The notes under the pieces were generated by a model. That model was not told where the DNA came from. It worked only from the letters and a program-made list of their open reading frames with translations, and did no database searches. Shown here piece after piece: positions 5,712-13,953 of a stretch of 24,379 nt of DNA (position 1 is the stretch's first letter; each line of letters starts with the position of its first letter). The stretch covers positions 1-24,379 of the forward strand of contig DATDSR010000019.1 of assembly GCA_036517855.1 (NCBI GenBank), read 5' to 3'. The stretch is from DATDSR01 sp036517855. Lineage in GTDB: Bacteria > Patescibacteriota > Minisyncoccia > Phycocordibacterales > DATDSR01. Made by a program: the position numbers and the translations under genes.

Positions 5712-5975
5712 ATGCGGGTTATCATCCATCGAGGATTTGCTAAGCAATTTGGCAAAGCAAATTCGAAAATAAAAGAGCAGTTTAGAGTAAGACGTGATCT
5801 TTTCATTGTATCTCCATATCACTCACTTCTTTTCACGCATCCGCTTACAGGAGATAGGACTGGTCAATGGAGTTTTAACGTGACAGGAGACTGGCGTGTT
5901 GTTTTTGAATTTAACAATTCTGACACTGTGACTTTTCTCGAAATCGGCACGCATGATAGTTTGTATAAAAAATAA
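5712..5975 (+). CDS. RelE/YafQ-family toxin (mRNA interferase type)
   Basis: An 87-aa RelE-superfamily toxin. Family features are the N-terminal strand and basic helix (VIIHRGFAKQFGKANSKIKEQFRVRRDLF), the central HPLTGDRTGQWSFNVTGDWRVVFEF with the conserved R in GDWRV, and the C-terminal IGTHDSLYK, which matches the G-T-H-x-x-L-Y ending of the YafQ/StbE group. Such toxins cut mRNA in the ribosomal A site. The His near the C-terminus is the usual catalytic candidate. It is paired with the relB gene upstream and followed after 5 nt by the large ABC gene, so the TA pair may drive or share transcription with that operon. Confidence 0.87.
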   Translation: MRVIIHRGFAKQFGKANSKIKEQFRVRRDLFIVSPYHSLLFTHPLTGDRTGQWSFNVTGDWRVVFEFNNSDTVTFLEIGTHDSLYKK

Positions 5976-5980
5976 AGAGA

Positions 5981-8194
5981 ATGAAAGAAAGTGACCAATT
6001 TAGGGAACTACGTGAGGGGATAGTTAGCCGTAAACGAAAAGTGTCAGAACCTCGGGCGGTAGAGGATGGTGAAGAAAAAGATTCTGAAAGGGAGATAAGC
6101 CAAGGCGAGCGGGCCCGGATGATAGCCGAGATTATGACACCCGAGCTACGCTCTGGTTACGACAAAATTGCCTTTGCCCTTAAGGGCGAGACTTGGGTAG
6201 ATGTCGATAATTTTGAAGGGCCGATAAGCGAGTGGATAGTACAGCTAAAACAAAGTGTGTCAGACCGAGGATTGAGCGAAGGGGGTGATCTTGATGTGCT
6301 CGAAGGAGAAGTTTGGAACTTCTTTGATTCTCTGGGTAGAACTCTAAACACATACAAGGTTGAAAAAAAAGTTGACGCTTATTACAAAACCAACAAGATA
6401 AATGCGAGTAACAGAGAGGCCAAGGCCGGTAAAGTTGATGAATTGGTTGAGCGGTTAGCAGACGAATATCAATTATCGAAAGCCGAAGCGAGTATCATTG
6501 CTGAGCTCGCTGAACCCGAGGACGCTCGCAATAATTACAATTTGGGTGTTTTGCTCAAAACGATAAAGGAGGTGTGGCAAGAGTATGAAGTGGGACAAGA
6601 TAAGGGGGCCCTGGCCAAGATTGCCATGGGTCGCATTGTAACTAAGCTAGCCGAGAATATCGCCCCCTATTTACTAAAAGATGTAATAGAAGGTAATGAG
6701 CTTAACGCGTCTGTAGTGTTGGAGAGTATAGGTGTTCGCAAAATAGGGGATCTAGCGGGAGATTACACGGATATCTTCATGGGGCGGTTTATGAATGGCA
6801 TCGATCTTAAAATAAATGTTCAAATGGCTAACCTGCTCTTTTACCAAGAGTTTGATTTCACCCAAACTAAGTCTATAGGAGAATTAGTAAATACAATGGA
6901 ACGTGGCAAAATGGCTATTGGAGGTTTGCTACAGAATGTCCTTGAAGATGTTGGCCCGACTGCGGCAGGACTTGCCATGTCGGCCACTTTTCTTGCGAGC
7001 ATTCATCCGCTAATGGGGGCGGCCGGTATTGCTTCAATGCCTGTAATGTTTTATTTGAGTAAAAGGCATAACGCGCAAAGACGTGAACTCAGGCAAACCA
7101 GTCGCGATGCCGCAGACAGAATCGAAACAAGACAAAACGCAACTAAGGAGGGTTTCGAAGAAATCAAAGTTTCACCTAACCTACCTGAAATAGTGGCAGA
7201 TACCAGAGAGGTTTTGAACGAAGGAGACCGTATTGCTCTTGAGTCCTTCATCTTACGTCGCAAACAATCAATAAAAGAGGCTCTACCTTGGGATATAAGC
7301 GGGGTGATATCCTTGGTAGTTGGGGCGTTATTACAAAGAGAAGGTCTTGTGAGTGGTGGGGCTATCCTTTCGCAGATGCAGTACACCTCATTGCTAACAC
7401 GTCCCTTAGTAAATGTGTTCGAAGGTTTGTATGGGAAGTTTGCCGAACATGTAGAGAACATTGAGAAACTGCGCGAGTTGTTCGGTGACGTAAACGACCT
7501 CGATACGCCCGAGGGTAAGCGCGAACAGGAGAGAGTGTCTGTCGGCGAACTGCAAGACTATGGAATTAAAGTCGCGCATTTAAATGTAAAGGGAATTTTG
7601 CAGGATGTGAGCTTGGAAGTTGAGAGTGGAGAATTTGCGGTGATTGCTGGGCCATCAGGCGCAGGCAAGACAACCCTACTAAGAGCTCTGGCTGGTATAT
7701 ACCGTCCCAACAATGGAGACATTAAGATTGGCGATGTCCCGGCGAGTAAAATTAAGCGCTATGGTTCAGAATCTTTATATACGGTTATGGCGTATGCAAG
7801 TCAGAAGCCAAAGTTACTACCGGACCTAAGCCTCCGAGAGAATATTGTTCTCTGGTCTGGCAAGAATCCTGGCGACCAAGAGATTAAGGCCGTGCTCGAA
7901 GAGCTAGGTTTGGAAAAACTCGGGGACAAGCTCGATGAGAAAACGCCGTTTCTCTCTGGTGGGGAACTGGTACGTGTGGGTTTGGCCAGGGTGCTTTTAC
8001 GCGACCCTAAGATTTTGTTACTAGATGAGCCAACCGCTAGTTTAGATGACGAGTCTGCACAAAACGTAATCGATGTTATTATGGCCCTGCGTTCTGCCCG
8101 GCCCGAGATGACTACAGTCTGTGTGTCTCATGATCCACGTCTTATGGCTACCGGGAGGGTGATTAATATCAAGGATATCGAGACTAAATCGTAG
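5981..8194 (+). CDS. ABC transporter protein with long soluble N-terminus and degenerate membrane domain
   Basis: A 737-aa protein. The C-terminal ~200 residues form a complete ABC ATPase: Walker A GPSGAGKTT (557-565), Q-loop Q608, signature LSGGE (658-662), Walker B ILLLDEP (678-684) and H-loop H717. The region around 325-360 and 438-500 resembles the last helices of a type IV (exporter-like) transmembrane domain, including the closing coupling segment ...LVNVFEGLYGKFAEHVENIEKLRELF. Only about three hydrophobic segments are visible (327-341, 343-359, 439-462), where six are expected. The first ~300 residues are charged, helical and soluble, with no recognisable domain. It could be an exporter with a replaced N-terminus, or a partly soluble membrane-associated ATPase. 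The M16 gene starts 1 nt after its stop, which suggests a joint role in peptide export or turnover. Confidence 0.85.
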   Translation: MKESDQFRELREGIVSRKRKVSEPRAVEDGEEKDSEREISQGERARMIAEIMTPELRSGYDKIAFALKGETWVDVDNFEGPISEWIVQLKQSVSDRGLSEGGDLDVLEGEVWNFFDSLGRTLNTYKVEKKVDAYYKTNKINASNREAKAGKVDELVERLADEYQLSKAEASIIAELAEPEDARNNYNLGVLLKTIKEVWQEYEVGQDKGALAKIAMGRIVTKLAENIAPYLLKDVIEGNELNASVVLESIGVRKIGDLAGDYTDIFMGRFMNGIDLKINVQMANLLFYQEFDFTQTKSIGELVNTMERGKMAIGGLLQNVLEDVGPTAAGLAMSATFLASIHPLMGAAGIASMPVMFYLSKRHNAQRRELRQTSRDAADRIETRQNATKEGFEEIKVSPNLPEIVADTREVLNEGDRIALESFILRRKQSIKEALPWDISGVISLVVGALLQREGLVSGGAILSQMQYTSLLTRPLVNVFEGLYGKFAEHVENIEKLRELFGDVNDLDTPEGKREQERVSVGELQDYGIKVAHLNVKGILQDVSLEVESGEFAVIAGPSGAGKTTLLRALAGIYRPNNGDIKIGDVPASKIKRYGSESLYTVMAYASQKPKLLPDLSLRENIVLWSGKNPGDQEIKAVLEELGLEKLGDKLDEKTPFLSGGELVRVGLARVLLRDPKILLLDEPTASLDDESAQNVIDVIMALRSARPEMTTVCVSHDPRLMATGRVINIKDIETKS

Positions 8195-8195
8195 A

Positions 8196-9491
8196 ATGCC
8201 AAAAGTCACACACAAAGTTTTTAAGTTTATACAAACCGTGGAGGGGGTGTGTGAGTACTTGCATAAGCGAAATGGTTTGCGCGTGCTTATCTGGGAGGAT
8301 CACAGCGCGCCGGTGGTGGCGCTTAACGTTACTTACTTAGTCGGTTCGCGTAACGAAGCGGTGGGTCACACGGGCGCTACGCACTTGCTTGAGCACCTAA
8401 TGTTCAAGGGCTCACGCAAATTTGACAACAAAAAGGGTAAAAGTATAGCCGGGGTCCTTGAGCGGGTGGGAGCGCAGATGAATGCCACCACTGGTCCAGA
8501 TCGCACCAATTATTACGAGGTGGTACCTGCTGAGCACGCGGAGCTCGCTTTTGCTGTTGAGTCTGATCGCATGCGTGGAGCTCTCTTGCGCGCGGAGGAT
8601 AAATTGGCCGAGATGCCCGTGGTGCGTAACGAGTTTGAGATTTATGAAAACGAACCGAGTGACGCTCTGCAGAAGGCCTTATGGGCCACGGCCTTTCAAG
8701 GACATCCTTATGCCTACTATGTAATTGGCCTGCGGAGTGATATTGAGAACGTCTCTATCGAACGCTTGCGAGAGTTTTATGATGATTTCTATTGGCCCAA
8801 CAATGCATATGTCGTGGTGGTGGGCGATATGAATACTAAGGAGGCGCTCGCTCTAACCGACAAACACTTCGGTAACATTAAAAGATCGCCCAAACCTATA
8901 CCGCCTATGTACACTAAAGAGGCGCCGCAAGAGGGCGCCCGTCGAACTACGGTCAGGCGGCCTGGTGAAGTGCCATTGCTTGCCGTGGCTCACAAGGTGG
9001 CCCCGGCCCTCTCGCCTGACACCCCAGCTCTCGAATTACTCGCCTCTATCTTGGGCCGAGGTAGGAGTTCGCGGCTGTACAAAGCTCTTGTGCCGACCGG
9101 GTTCGCCTCGAGCGTTTCGACCAGTTATGATAGTTTGCGCGAAGGGGGTTTGCTTGAGAGTAACGTCGTAGTACATGCGGGCAAGGATTTGGCTGAGGTA
9201 GAAAAATTGGTGCTAGCCGAGTATGGCAAACTGAAGCGTTTTGGGGTGACAAGGGCTGAGCTTGCCAAGGCCACTTCGCAACTGAAGTTTGACCTCGCGC
9301 GTTCGCGCGATGGTGTCTACAATAGGGCCTATCTCATAAATGAATTTATATCTATGGGTGACTGGACTTACTATTTTAAACTTCTGGGTCAAATGGAGAA
9401 GGTAAGCGCCAGGGACGTTAAGGAAATTGCGATTAAATATCTAGGAGAAGATAATTCGACTACTGCGGTTTTTATACCAAAGAAGCCATGA
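8196..9491 (+). CDS. M16-family zinc peptidase, catalytic subunit
   Basis: A 431-aa peptidase of family M16B. The inverted zinc motif HxxEH is intact (H63-LLE-H67 in GATHLLEHLMFKGS), with the third zinc ligand expected among the glutamates near 146-151 (VVRNEFEIYENE). The architecture of two homologous half-domains with a glycine-rich turn is typical; the second half contains LGRGRSSRLYKAL. Proteins of this type usually dimerise with a non-catalytic partner to form a closed chamber that degrades peptides. The downstream gene is such a partner and overlaps it by ATGA. No signal peptide is seen, so a cytoplasmic location is likely. Confidence 0.93.
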   Translation: MPKVTHKVFKFIQTVEGVCEYLHKRNGLRVLIWEDHSAPVVALNVTYLVGSRNEAVGHTGATHLLEHLMFKGSRKFDNKKGKSIAGVLERVGAQMNATTGPDRTNYYEVVPAEHAELAFAVESDRMRGALLRAEDKLAEMPVVRNEFEIYENEPSDALQKALWATAFQGHPYAYYVIGLRSDIENVSIERLREFYDDFYWPNNAYVVVVGDMNTKEALALTDKHFGNIKRSPKPIPPMYTKEAPQEGARRTTVRRPGEVPLLAVAHKVAPALSPDTPALELLASILGRGRSSRLYKALVPTGFASSVSTSYDSLREGGLLESNVVVHAGKDLAEVEKLVLAEYGKLKRFGVTRAELAKATSQLKFDLARSRDGVYNRAYLINEFISMGDWTYYFKLLGQMEKVSARDVKEIAIKYLGEDNSTTAVFIPKKP

Positions 9492-10753
9492 CCAACTTCA
9501 GCGAAAAAATAAGACAAGAAGCCCTGTCGATTGGCACGATTATATACAAGCCCTTCGTGTTGCCTGGAGTGGTGAGTTTTGTCGTATCCTTTGTAGCTGG
9601 AACGCGTCATGATAAAAAACATGGGGTTACGGCCCGCTTGTTGGCAAATTGGGCCCGTGAGGCCACGCGCGAGCACGTCCGCGAAGAATTGTCGGAGTTA
9701 CTTGAGGGGCGGGCCATCTCAATACAAGTAGTCACCGACACGCTGCGTACTAGCGTTTATGTGACTTGTCCGAGCCAAGAGATTGAAGAGGCGATGTCTA
9801 TCACTTCTCTCATCTGCCGCGCGCCACGTTTTGAGACCGCTGATTTGGAACTTGCCCGCCTACGTTTAGTCACGGGCCTACGCCAGTCCCTTGAGAGCAC
9901 AGCAGAGAGAGCAGAGCAAAAGGTCTGGCAGAAGCTCTTCCCTCAGGCACATCCGAACTACCATGAGCCAACCTTGGAGAGTATCAGTAAATTGCAAAAG
10001 TTGAGCGCAACCGAACTGAAGAGATATTGGCAAGAGAACTGGGGAGCAAATGATCTGGTCCTTGCCGCCACGGGTGATGTTAGGTACGCAGAACTTGCGA
10101 GCATGTTTACAAAACACTTCTCAGGTTGGGAGAGTACCGGACTTCGAGCTAGCCCGGACCAGAGTTTTGACAGAAATAACGCGGATAAGAAAATCGAAGT
10201 CGTAAAGATGCCAAGCAAAGCGAGTGTGGACGTGTTGTGGGCCGAGCCAATCTCTCTAGATGTTTGGGGCAGGGAGTACCAAGCCCTGCGCTTGGCCTTG
10301 CGTGTGCTTGGGGGACACGGTTTCAGCAGTCGCTTGATGGGTATCGTGCGGGATAAACACGGTCTTACTTACGGTACTTACGCTAACCTAGCGGGTCTCT
10401 TTAGGGGTGATAGTGGAGCTATGTTTGTTAACGCTTCTTTTGCCCCGGCTCTCTACGAAAAAGGTTTGGGCATCACTGGTAAAGTTATCGCCGATTTCGC
10501 CCGCGCGGGTGTTACAGCCAAGGAACTTGAGCAAATGCGTGAGAATCTGCTCGGAAGCGTGGAAGTGGGCCTCTCAACTTCGTCGGGGGTCTTAAGAGCC
10601 TTACTTGAGATTGCCGAGAACAAAAGGCCACTCTCAAGCGTCGATGATATGCTCGCAACCGTGCGCTCACTTAAGCTTGTGGAACTCAACGCGGCTATCA
10701 AGAAATACATTCATCCCAACAAACTTGTTACTGTTGCCGCCGGCTCAATTTAA
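9488..10753 (+). CDS. M16-family protein, probably inactive partner subunit
   Basis: A 421-aa M16 homologue that lacks the HxxEH zinc motif. The expected place has HGVTARLLANWAREATREHV, with no His-x-x-Glu-His. The C-terminal half keeps the substrate-binding R/Y segment (IVRDKHGLTYGTYANL) and the typical GGHGFSSRLM turn. This division (one chain with zinc, the other with the R/Y loop) is known for heterodimeric M16B enzymes and mitochondrial processing peptidase. The 4-nt ATGA overlap suggests translational coupling and equal production. With the upstream gene it should form a heterodimer that clears or trims peptides. Confidence 0.9.
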   Translation: MTNFSEKIRQEALSIGTIIYKPFVLPGVVSFVVSFVAGTRHDKKHGVTARLLANWAREATREHVREELSELLEGRAISIQVVTDTLRTSVYVTCPSQEIEEAMSITSLICRAPRFETADLELARLRLVTGLRQSLESTAERAEQKVWQKLFPQAHPNYHEPTLESISKLQKLSATELKRYWQENWGANDLVLAATGDVRYAELASMFTKHFSGWESTGLRASPDQSFDRNNADKKIEVVKMPSKASVDVLWAEPISLDVWGREYQALRLALRVLGGHGFSSRLMGIVRDKHGLTYGTYANLAGLFRGDSGAMFVNASFAPALYEKGLGITGKVIADFARAGVTAKELEQMRENLLGSVEVGLSTSSGVLRALLEIAENKRPLSSVDDMLATVRSLKLVELNAAIKKYIHPNKLVTVAAGSI

Positions 10754-10762
10754 TTTAGGATA

Positions 10763-11143
10763 ATGAAATATTTAGGCATTGATTATGGGAGCAAGAGGAT
10801 AGGCCTTGCTGTTTCTGACGAAGAGGGGAGAATCGCCTTTCCTCGTGAAGTCGTAAAGAGTGGGGGTGAGAAAACCTTACGATATATCGAAAGGTTTTGC
10901 GAGAGTGAAAAAATAGGGGCCATAATACTAGGCCAGTCGCTTGATTACAAAGGAGCGCCTAACCCGGTCCAATCCGCCATTGCAAATTTCAAATTGCAGA
11001 TTGAATCATTAACCAAATTGCCTGTGCATTACCAAAGCGAATTGTGGACAAGTGCCGAGGCCAGCCGTAACACCGCCAAGCTAAATTTAGACGCTTCCGC
11101 CGCCGCACTCATCCTCCAGAGCTATCTGGATAGGCGTGATTAG
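10763..11143 (+). CDS. ruvX: RuvX/YqgF-type Holliday junction resolvase-like nuclease
   Basis: A 126-aa RNase H-fold protein of the YqgF family. Motifs: GIDYGSKRIGLAVSD at residues 5-19 with the metal ligand D7, E93 in a variant motif (SELWTS instead of the usual DERLTT), and D110 in NLDASAAALILQSYLDR. All three acidic residues are in place. The family has been linked to 16S rRNA 5' processing in bacteria and to Holliday junction resolution. Residues 72-81 (AIANFKLQIE) are read from an A/T-rich tandem-like repeat (10980-11005), so part of the helix is repeat-derived. It starts 9 nt after the second M16 gene. A TAATTT box ending 6 nt before the ATG could also give it its own start. Confidence 0.9.
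   Translation: MKYLGIDYGSKRIGLAVSDEEGRIAFPREVVKSGGEKTLRYIERFCESEKIGAIILGQSLDYKGAPNPVQSAIANFKLQIESLTKLPVHYQSELWTSAEASRNTAKLNLDASAAALILQSYLDRRD
10980..11005. repeat. A/T-rich tandem-like repeat inside ruvX
   Basis: Degenerate 7-8 nt units (GCAAATTT, CAAATT, GCAGATT, GAA) resemble the four 7-mers at 24313-24340. They are read in frame as ANFKLQIE within RuvX. Confidence 0.5.
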
Positions 11144-11161
11144 ACAAGTTAGTTACTCGTA

Positions 11162-11190
11162 TTGACATTGTCATTACAGGGCGATATTGT
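11162..11190 (+). promoter_or_regulatory. Promoter of the RelB-like/mazF pair, leaderless type
   Basis: TTGACA (11162-11167), a 17-nt spacer and TATTGT (11185-11190), then 6 nt to ATG 11197. The -35 and spacer are consensus-perfect. Confidence 0.8.
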
Positions 11191-11196
11191 GGACCT

Positions 11197-11439
11197 ATGA
11201 CAACCACCATACAAATGCGGATCGATAAATCCACCAAGGACAAGGCCCAAAAAGTTTTTAAGAAGGGTGGTCTTGATCTGTCTTCAGGATTGCGGATGTA
11301 TCTAAGCAGAGTGGCCAGTAGTGGCAGAATGTTGGTCGATGACGAAACTCAAGTGTTCTCGCGTCAAAGTGGGCGTGACATTTTGAAAGTTCTTGGTCCT
11401 ATCACCAAAGCCGAGTACGATTATTACGAAAGTTTATGA
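11197..11439 (+). CDS. RelB/DinJ-like antitoxin paired with MazF
   Basis: An 80-aa protein. The N-terminus (MTTTIQMRIDKSTKDKAQKVFKKGGLDLSSGLRMYLSRV) is a RelB/DinJ-like ribbon-helix-helix domain, not the AbrB fold of classical MazE. The C-terminal tail (ILKVLGPITKAEYDYYESL) is acidic and aromatic, as expected for a peptide that occupies the toxin's RNA groove. The stop overlaps the ATG of the mazF gene by 4 nt. Antitoxin function is inferred from the fold and the position; both partners belong to known families, but they are combined unusually. Confidence 0.8.
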   Translation: MTTTIQMRIDKSTKDKAQKVFKKGGLDLSSGLRMYLSRVASSGRMLVDDETQVFSRQSGRDILKVLGPITKAEYDYYESL

Positions 11440-11789
11440 TCACTAGGGGCCAATTGCGTCGTGGCGATGTTGTTTGGCTCAATTTTGATCCGAGCCTCGG
11501 CCACGAGTTCCGTGGCAGGAGACCGGCAATAGTTGTTCAATCAGACAAACAACTTTTAAAATCTAATCTGGTCACCGTTGTGCCACTTACTTCAAATATC
11601 CGTAATGCAGTAGATGATGATGTATTAATACAAGCCGACAAGGTCAACAATCTACAAAGCCAGTCTGTAGCTAAGGTCTATTGCGTAAGCTCTTTCGATT
11701 ATGCTCGAATCGTCAAGAAGATAGGCAAAGTAAACGCTGTCACCCGAAGATCCATAAAGGCCTATCTCAAAAAGCATTTTGATTTATAA
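11436..11789 (+). CDS. mazF: MazF/PemK-family mRNA interferase toxin
   Basis: A 117-aa toxin of the MazF/PemK (CcdB-fold) family. Signature segments: RRGDVVWLNFDPSLGHEFRG (RGDVxxxxxxPxxGxExxxxRP), RRPAIVVQSD and VTVVPLTSN, then SVAKVYCVSSFDYARI near the C-terminus. The arginine after the G-H-E-F loop and the serine/threonine in PLTS are the residues usually used for RNA cleavage. It cuts mRNA at short specific sequences; this protein's target is not predictable by eye. Translation is coupled to the antitoxin by ATGA. The promoter of pilM starts 7 nt after its stop. Confidence 0.92.
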   Translation: MITRGQLRRGDVVWLNFDPSLGHEFRGRRPAIVVQSDKQLLKSNLVTVVPLTSNIRNAVDDDVLIQADKVNNLQSQSVAKVYCVSSFDYARIVKKIGKVNAVTRRSIKAYLKKHFDL

Positions 11790-11795
11790 ATAGGG

Positions 11796-11801
11796 TATAA
11801 T
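11796..11801 (+). promoter_or_regulatory. pilM operon promoter, leaderless type
   Basis: TATAAT (11796-11801) followed by six G residues and then GTG 11808. There is no SD and no clear -35. The G-run just before the start is unusual. Confidence 0.65.
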
Positions 11802-11807
11802 GGGGGG

Positions 11808-12872
11808 GTGAAGAAGGGCTTGCTCTCAACGTTGTTCCCTACACCCCGGTCACTTGCGATGCCGGCTCTTGGTGTCGATATCTCTGATCGGGCAATCAAA
11901 TATGCTGCTTTTTCACCTCATCATTATCCCAAACTAGCAATTTTTGGTGAAGAGCGTATTACTCCTGGTGTGGTAGAGGGGGGAGCAATTAATGACCAAA
12001 GTGCTCTAACCGAAGCCCTGCGTCGGGTGAAGAGCAAAAGCAAGGCTGACTTTGTTCACGCCGCACTGCCCGAGGAAAAGGCCTACGTGGTTGAAGTTGA
12101 TTTACCTGCGGGTGATTCGAAGCTAGCACGCGAGACAATAGAGCTTCATCTCGACGAGCATATACCGCTAGAACCCATGTCAGCGATTTTTGAACTTGAA
12201 ACAATTGATTCTAGAAAGGCCGCCCTGTCGGCCATTGAACAGAACTTAGCCGAGGATTATTACAAGGTTTTGAATGATGCTCAACTTCAGCCGGTTTCCT
12301 TTGAACTTGAGTCGCATGCCCTGGCGAGAGCCTTAGTGCCCAGCGGTTCCCTCGAGACGTGCATGATTGTTGATATTGGGCGAAATCAGAGTAACTTGTC
12401 AATAATCTCTGGTGGGTTGGTTCGTTTGGCCGCGAGCATTGATATGGGTGGCGACCTTTTTACAAAGGCTATTGTGGATGATTTGCAAGTGTCTCCCGAT
12501 GAGGCAAGAGGCTTGAAAGAAGAGGAAGGTTTATTGCGCCGAGGCAGAGAGAGGAGTGCTTACCCAAGCATAGTACGTGTTGCAACTATTCTTCGTGATG
12601 AGATATACCAGCGCTTCACGTATTGGAATAGTGCACACAAAGAAACAAGTGGTCATGTGGACAGAGTTTTTATTTGTGGTGGCAACGCCAGTATCCCCGG
12701 GCTTGCTGGTTATTTGGGCTCTGAGGTGGATGTGGCGGTGTCTATAGGTAATCCATGGGTAAACGTGGCTTCGTTCGATGAATTCATACCAGAGATACCA
12801 GCGCGCGAAGCGCTAAAGTACACAACTGCCATCGGTTTAGCGCTCCGAAATTATGAACCATCACCAATATGA
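11808..12872 (+). CDS. pilM: Type IV pilus assembly protein PilM
   Basis: A 354-aa actin-like ATPase of the PilM family. The N-terminal ALGVDISDRAIKYAAFS is the phosphate-1 type strand-turn. MIVDIGRNQSNLSIISGG is the second nucleotide-binding motif, with the conserved D and G. VFICGGNASIPGLAGYLG is the adenosine motif. PilM sits on the cytoplasmic face of the membrane and binds the N-terminal INLLP peptide of PilN, linking the pilus motor to the PilN/PilO ring. It starts with GTG 7 nt past the -10 and its stop overlaps the PilN ATG. The cluster shows that the organism probably makes type IV pili or a related machine. Confidence 0.92.
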   Translation: MKKGLLSTLFPTPRSLAMPALGVDISDRAIKYAAFSPHHYPKLAIFGEERITPGVVEGGAINDQSALTEALRRVKSKSKADFVHAALPEEKAYVVEVDLPAGDSKLARETIELHLDEHIPLEPMSAIFELETIDSRKAALSAIEQNLAEDYYKVLNDAQLQPVSFELESHALARALVPSGSLETCMIVDIGRNQSNLSIISGGLVRLAASIDMGGDLFTKAIVDDLQVSPDEARGLKEEEGLLRRGRERSAYPSIVRVATILRDEIYQRFTYWNSAHKETSGHVDRVFICGGNASIPGLAGYLGSEVDVAVSIGNPWVNVASFDEFIPEIPAREALKYTTAIGLALRNYEPSPI

Positions 12873-13405
12873 TTAACCTCCTGCCAGAGAGCGCAAAAGA
12901 CAAGATTCGCAAGGTTTATGTTTTGCGGGTAGTAGCCACCGCTCTGTTCGCCCTGCTCGTGTTACTGGTTAGTTGTGACATATTTTTACTCCCCTCATTT
13001 CTTATCTTGTCATCCAAGGGGGATGCGACCACTCTTGCCTTGAGCACGGCCCGCCTTCGTCCTGTATCTAAAGAGGCAGATACTGCTGTCGCCGAAATAG
13101 AGGAGGTAAACACCAAGATAAGACTTATCACAGCCATAGGTCGCCCTTTTTCCACCGGGGGTATGCTCGATCGGATTTTGTCTCACAAGACAAGCAACAT
13201 AACTCTCTCGAATATTGACTACAGCTCAGATTCAAAGGTTAACCTTAAGGGGGTTGCTCGCGACCGTGAAGCCTTACTGACTTTAGTTAAGAATCTGCAA
13301 GATGATCCAATGTTTGCTGAAGTGGGTTCGCCGATATCCAACCTTATTGAGAATCATGATATTGCCTTCAATATTAATATGAAGGTTCAAGAAATAGCGC
13401 CATGA
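12869..13405 (+). CDS. pilN: PilN-like inner-membrane pilus assembly protein
   Basis: A 178-aa bitopic protein. It begins MINLLPESAKDK, the cytoplasmic peptide that docks into PilM (INLLP is conserved in PilN). One transmembrane helix covers about residues 18-47. The rest is a coiled-coil segment followed by a ferredoxin-like domain with the strands ITLSNIDYSS and VNLKGVARDREALLTLVKNL. This is the usual PilN order. It has ATGA overlaps on both sides, with pilM and pilO. Sequence conservation beyond the N-terminus is low, as is normal for this family. Confidence 0.87.
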   Translation: MINLLPESAKDKIRKVYVLRVVATALFALLVLLVSCDIFLLPSFLILSSKGDATTLALSTARLRPVSKEADTAVAEIEEVNTKIRLITAIGRPFSTGGMLDRILSHKTSNITLSNIDYSSDSKVNLKGVARDREALLTLVKNLQDDPMFAEVGSPISNLIENHDIAFNINMKVQEIAP

Positions 13406-13953
13406 GTAAACACTTATTCAAAATTTCAATACTATTGGTGGTGCTTAACCTTGGGGCGGTTGTATTGTGGTTTGTTCTACTTTCTCGCACCAAGGCGGCA
13501 AGCGCTTCTGTGATGCGCGAGAGCGAGCAACTTTTGGCCGAAAATAGCAAAGAGGCTTATTTGAGTAAGGCCAGTCGAGATTTGCGAGCAAGTGAAAAGG
13601 ATCAGAGATATCTAATGAGCCTTTTTGTTGAGGAGGGGTCAGAAGTCAGTTTCTTAGAGAGGGTTGAGGCTTTGGGTAGACACGCAGGTGCAGAGACAAA
13701 AATCATTGACTTTGCCATGAGAGGTGACCAACTGCATCTTGCTGTGCAGGCCAAGGGTAGCTTCCAAGATATATATTATTTTTTGCGACTGGTAGAGTCA
13801 CTTCCGTTTGCTCTCTCTATAGACTCGGCTACTTTTAAAGGCGGCATAGTGGGAGAAAAGGGTGAGATACTTTGGGAGGGGGTATATAGTATGACGCTCT
13901 CAAGTTTTTTACCTAGAGCTTCTGTGGTACAAGATAGCGAGCAAGCGCAATGA
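13402..13953 (+). CDS. pilO: PilO-like pilus assembly protein
   Basis: A 183-aa protein with an N-terminal transmembrane helix at about residues 6-27, a coiled coil (~30-75) and a C-terminal alpha/beta domain (LAVQAKGSFQDIYYFLRLVESLPFALSIDSATF), the pattern of PilO. It should form a heterodimer with PilN through the coiled coils and the ferredoxin-like domains. Identification rests on the domain order and the position after pilN, because PilO sequences are poorly conserved. It overlaps pilN and the next gene by ATGA. Confidence 0.82.
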   Translation: MSKHLFKISILLVVLNLGAVVLWFVLLSRTKAASASVMRESEQLLAENSKEAYLSKASRDLRASEKDQRYLMSLFVEEGSEVSFLERVEALGRHAGAETKIIDFAMRGDQLHLAVQAKGSFQDIYYFLRLVESLPFALSIDSATFKGGIVGEKGEILWEGVYSMTLSSFLPRASVVQDSEQAQ

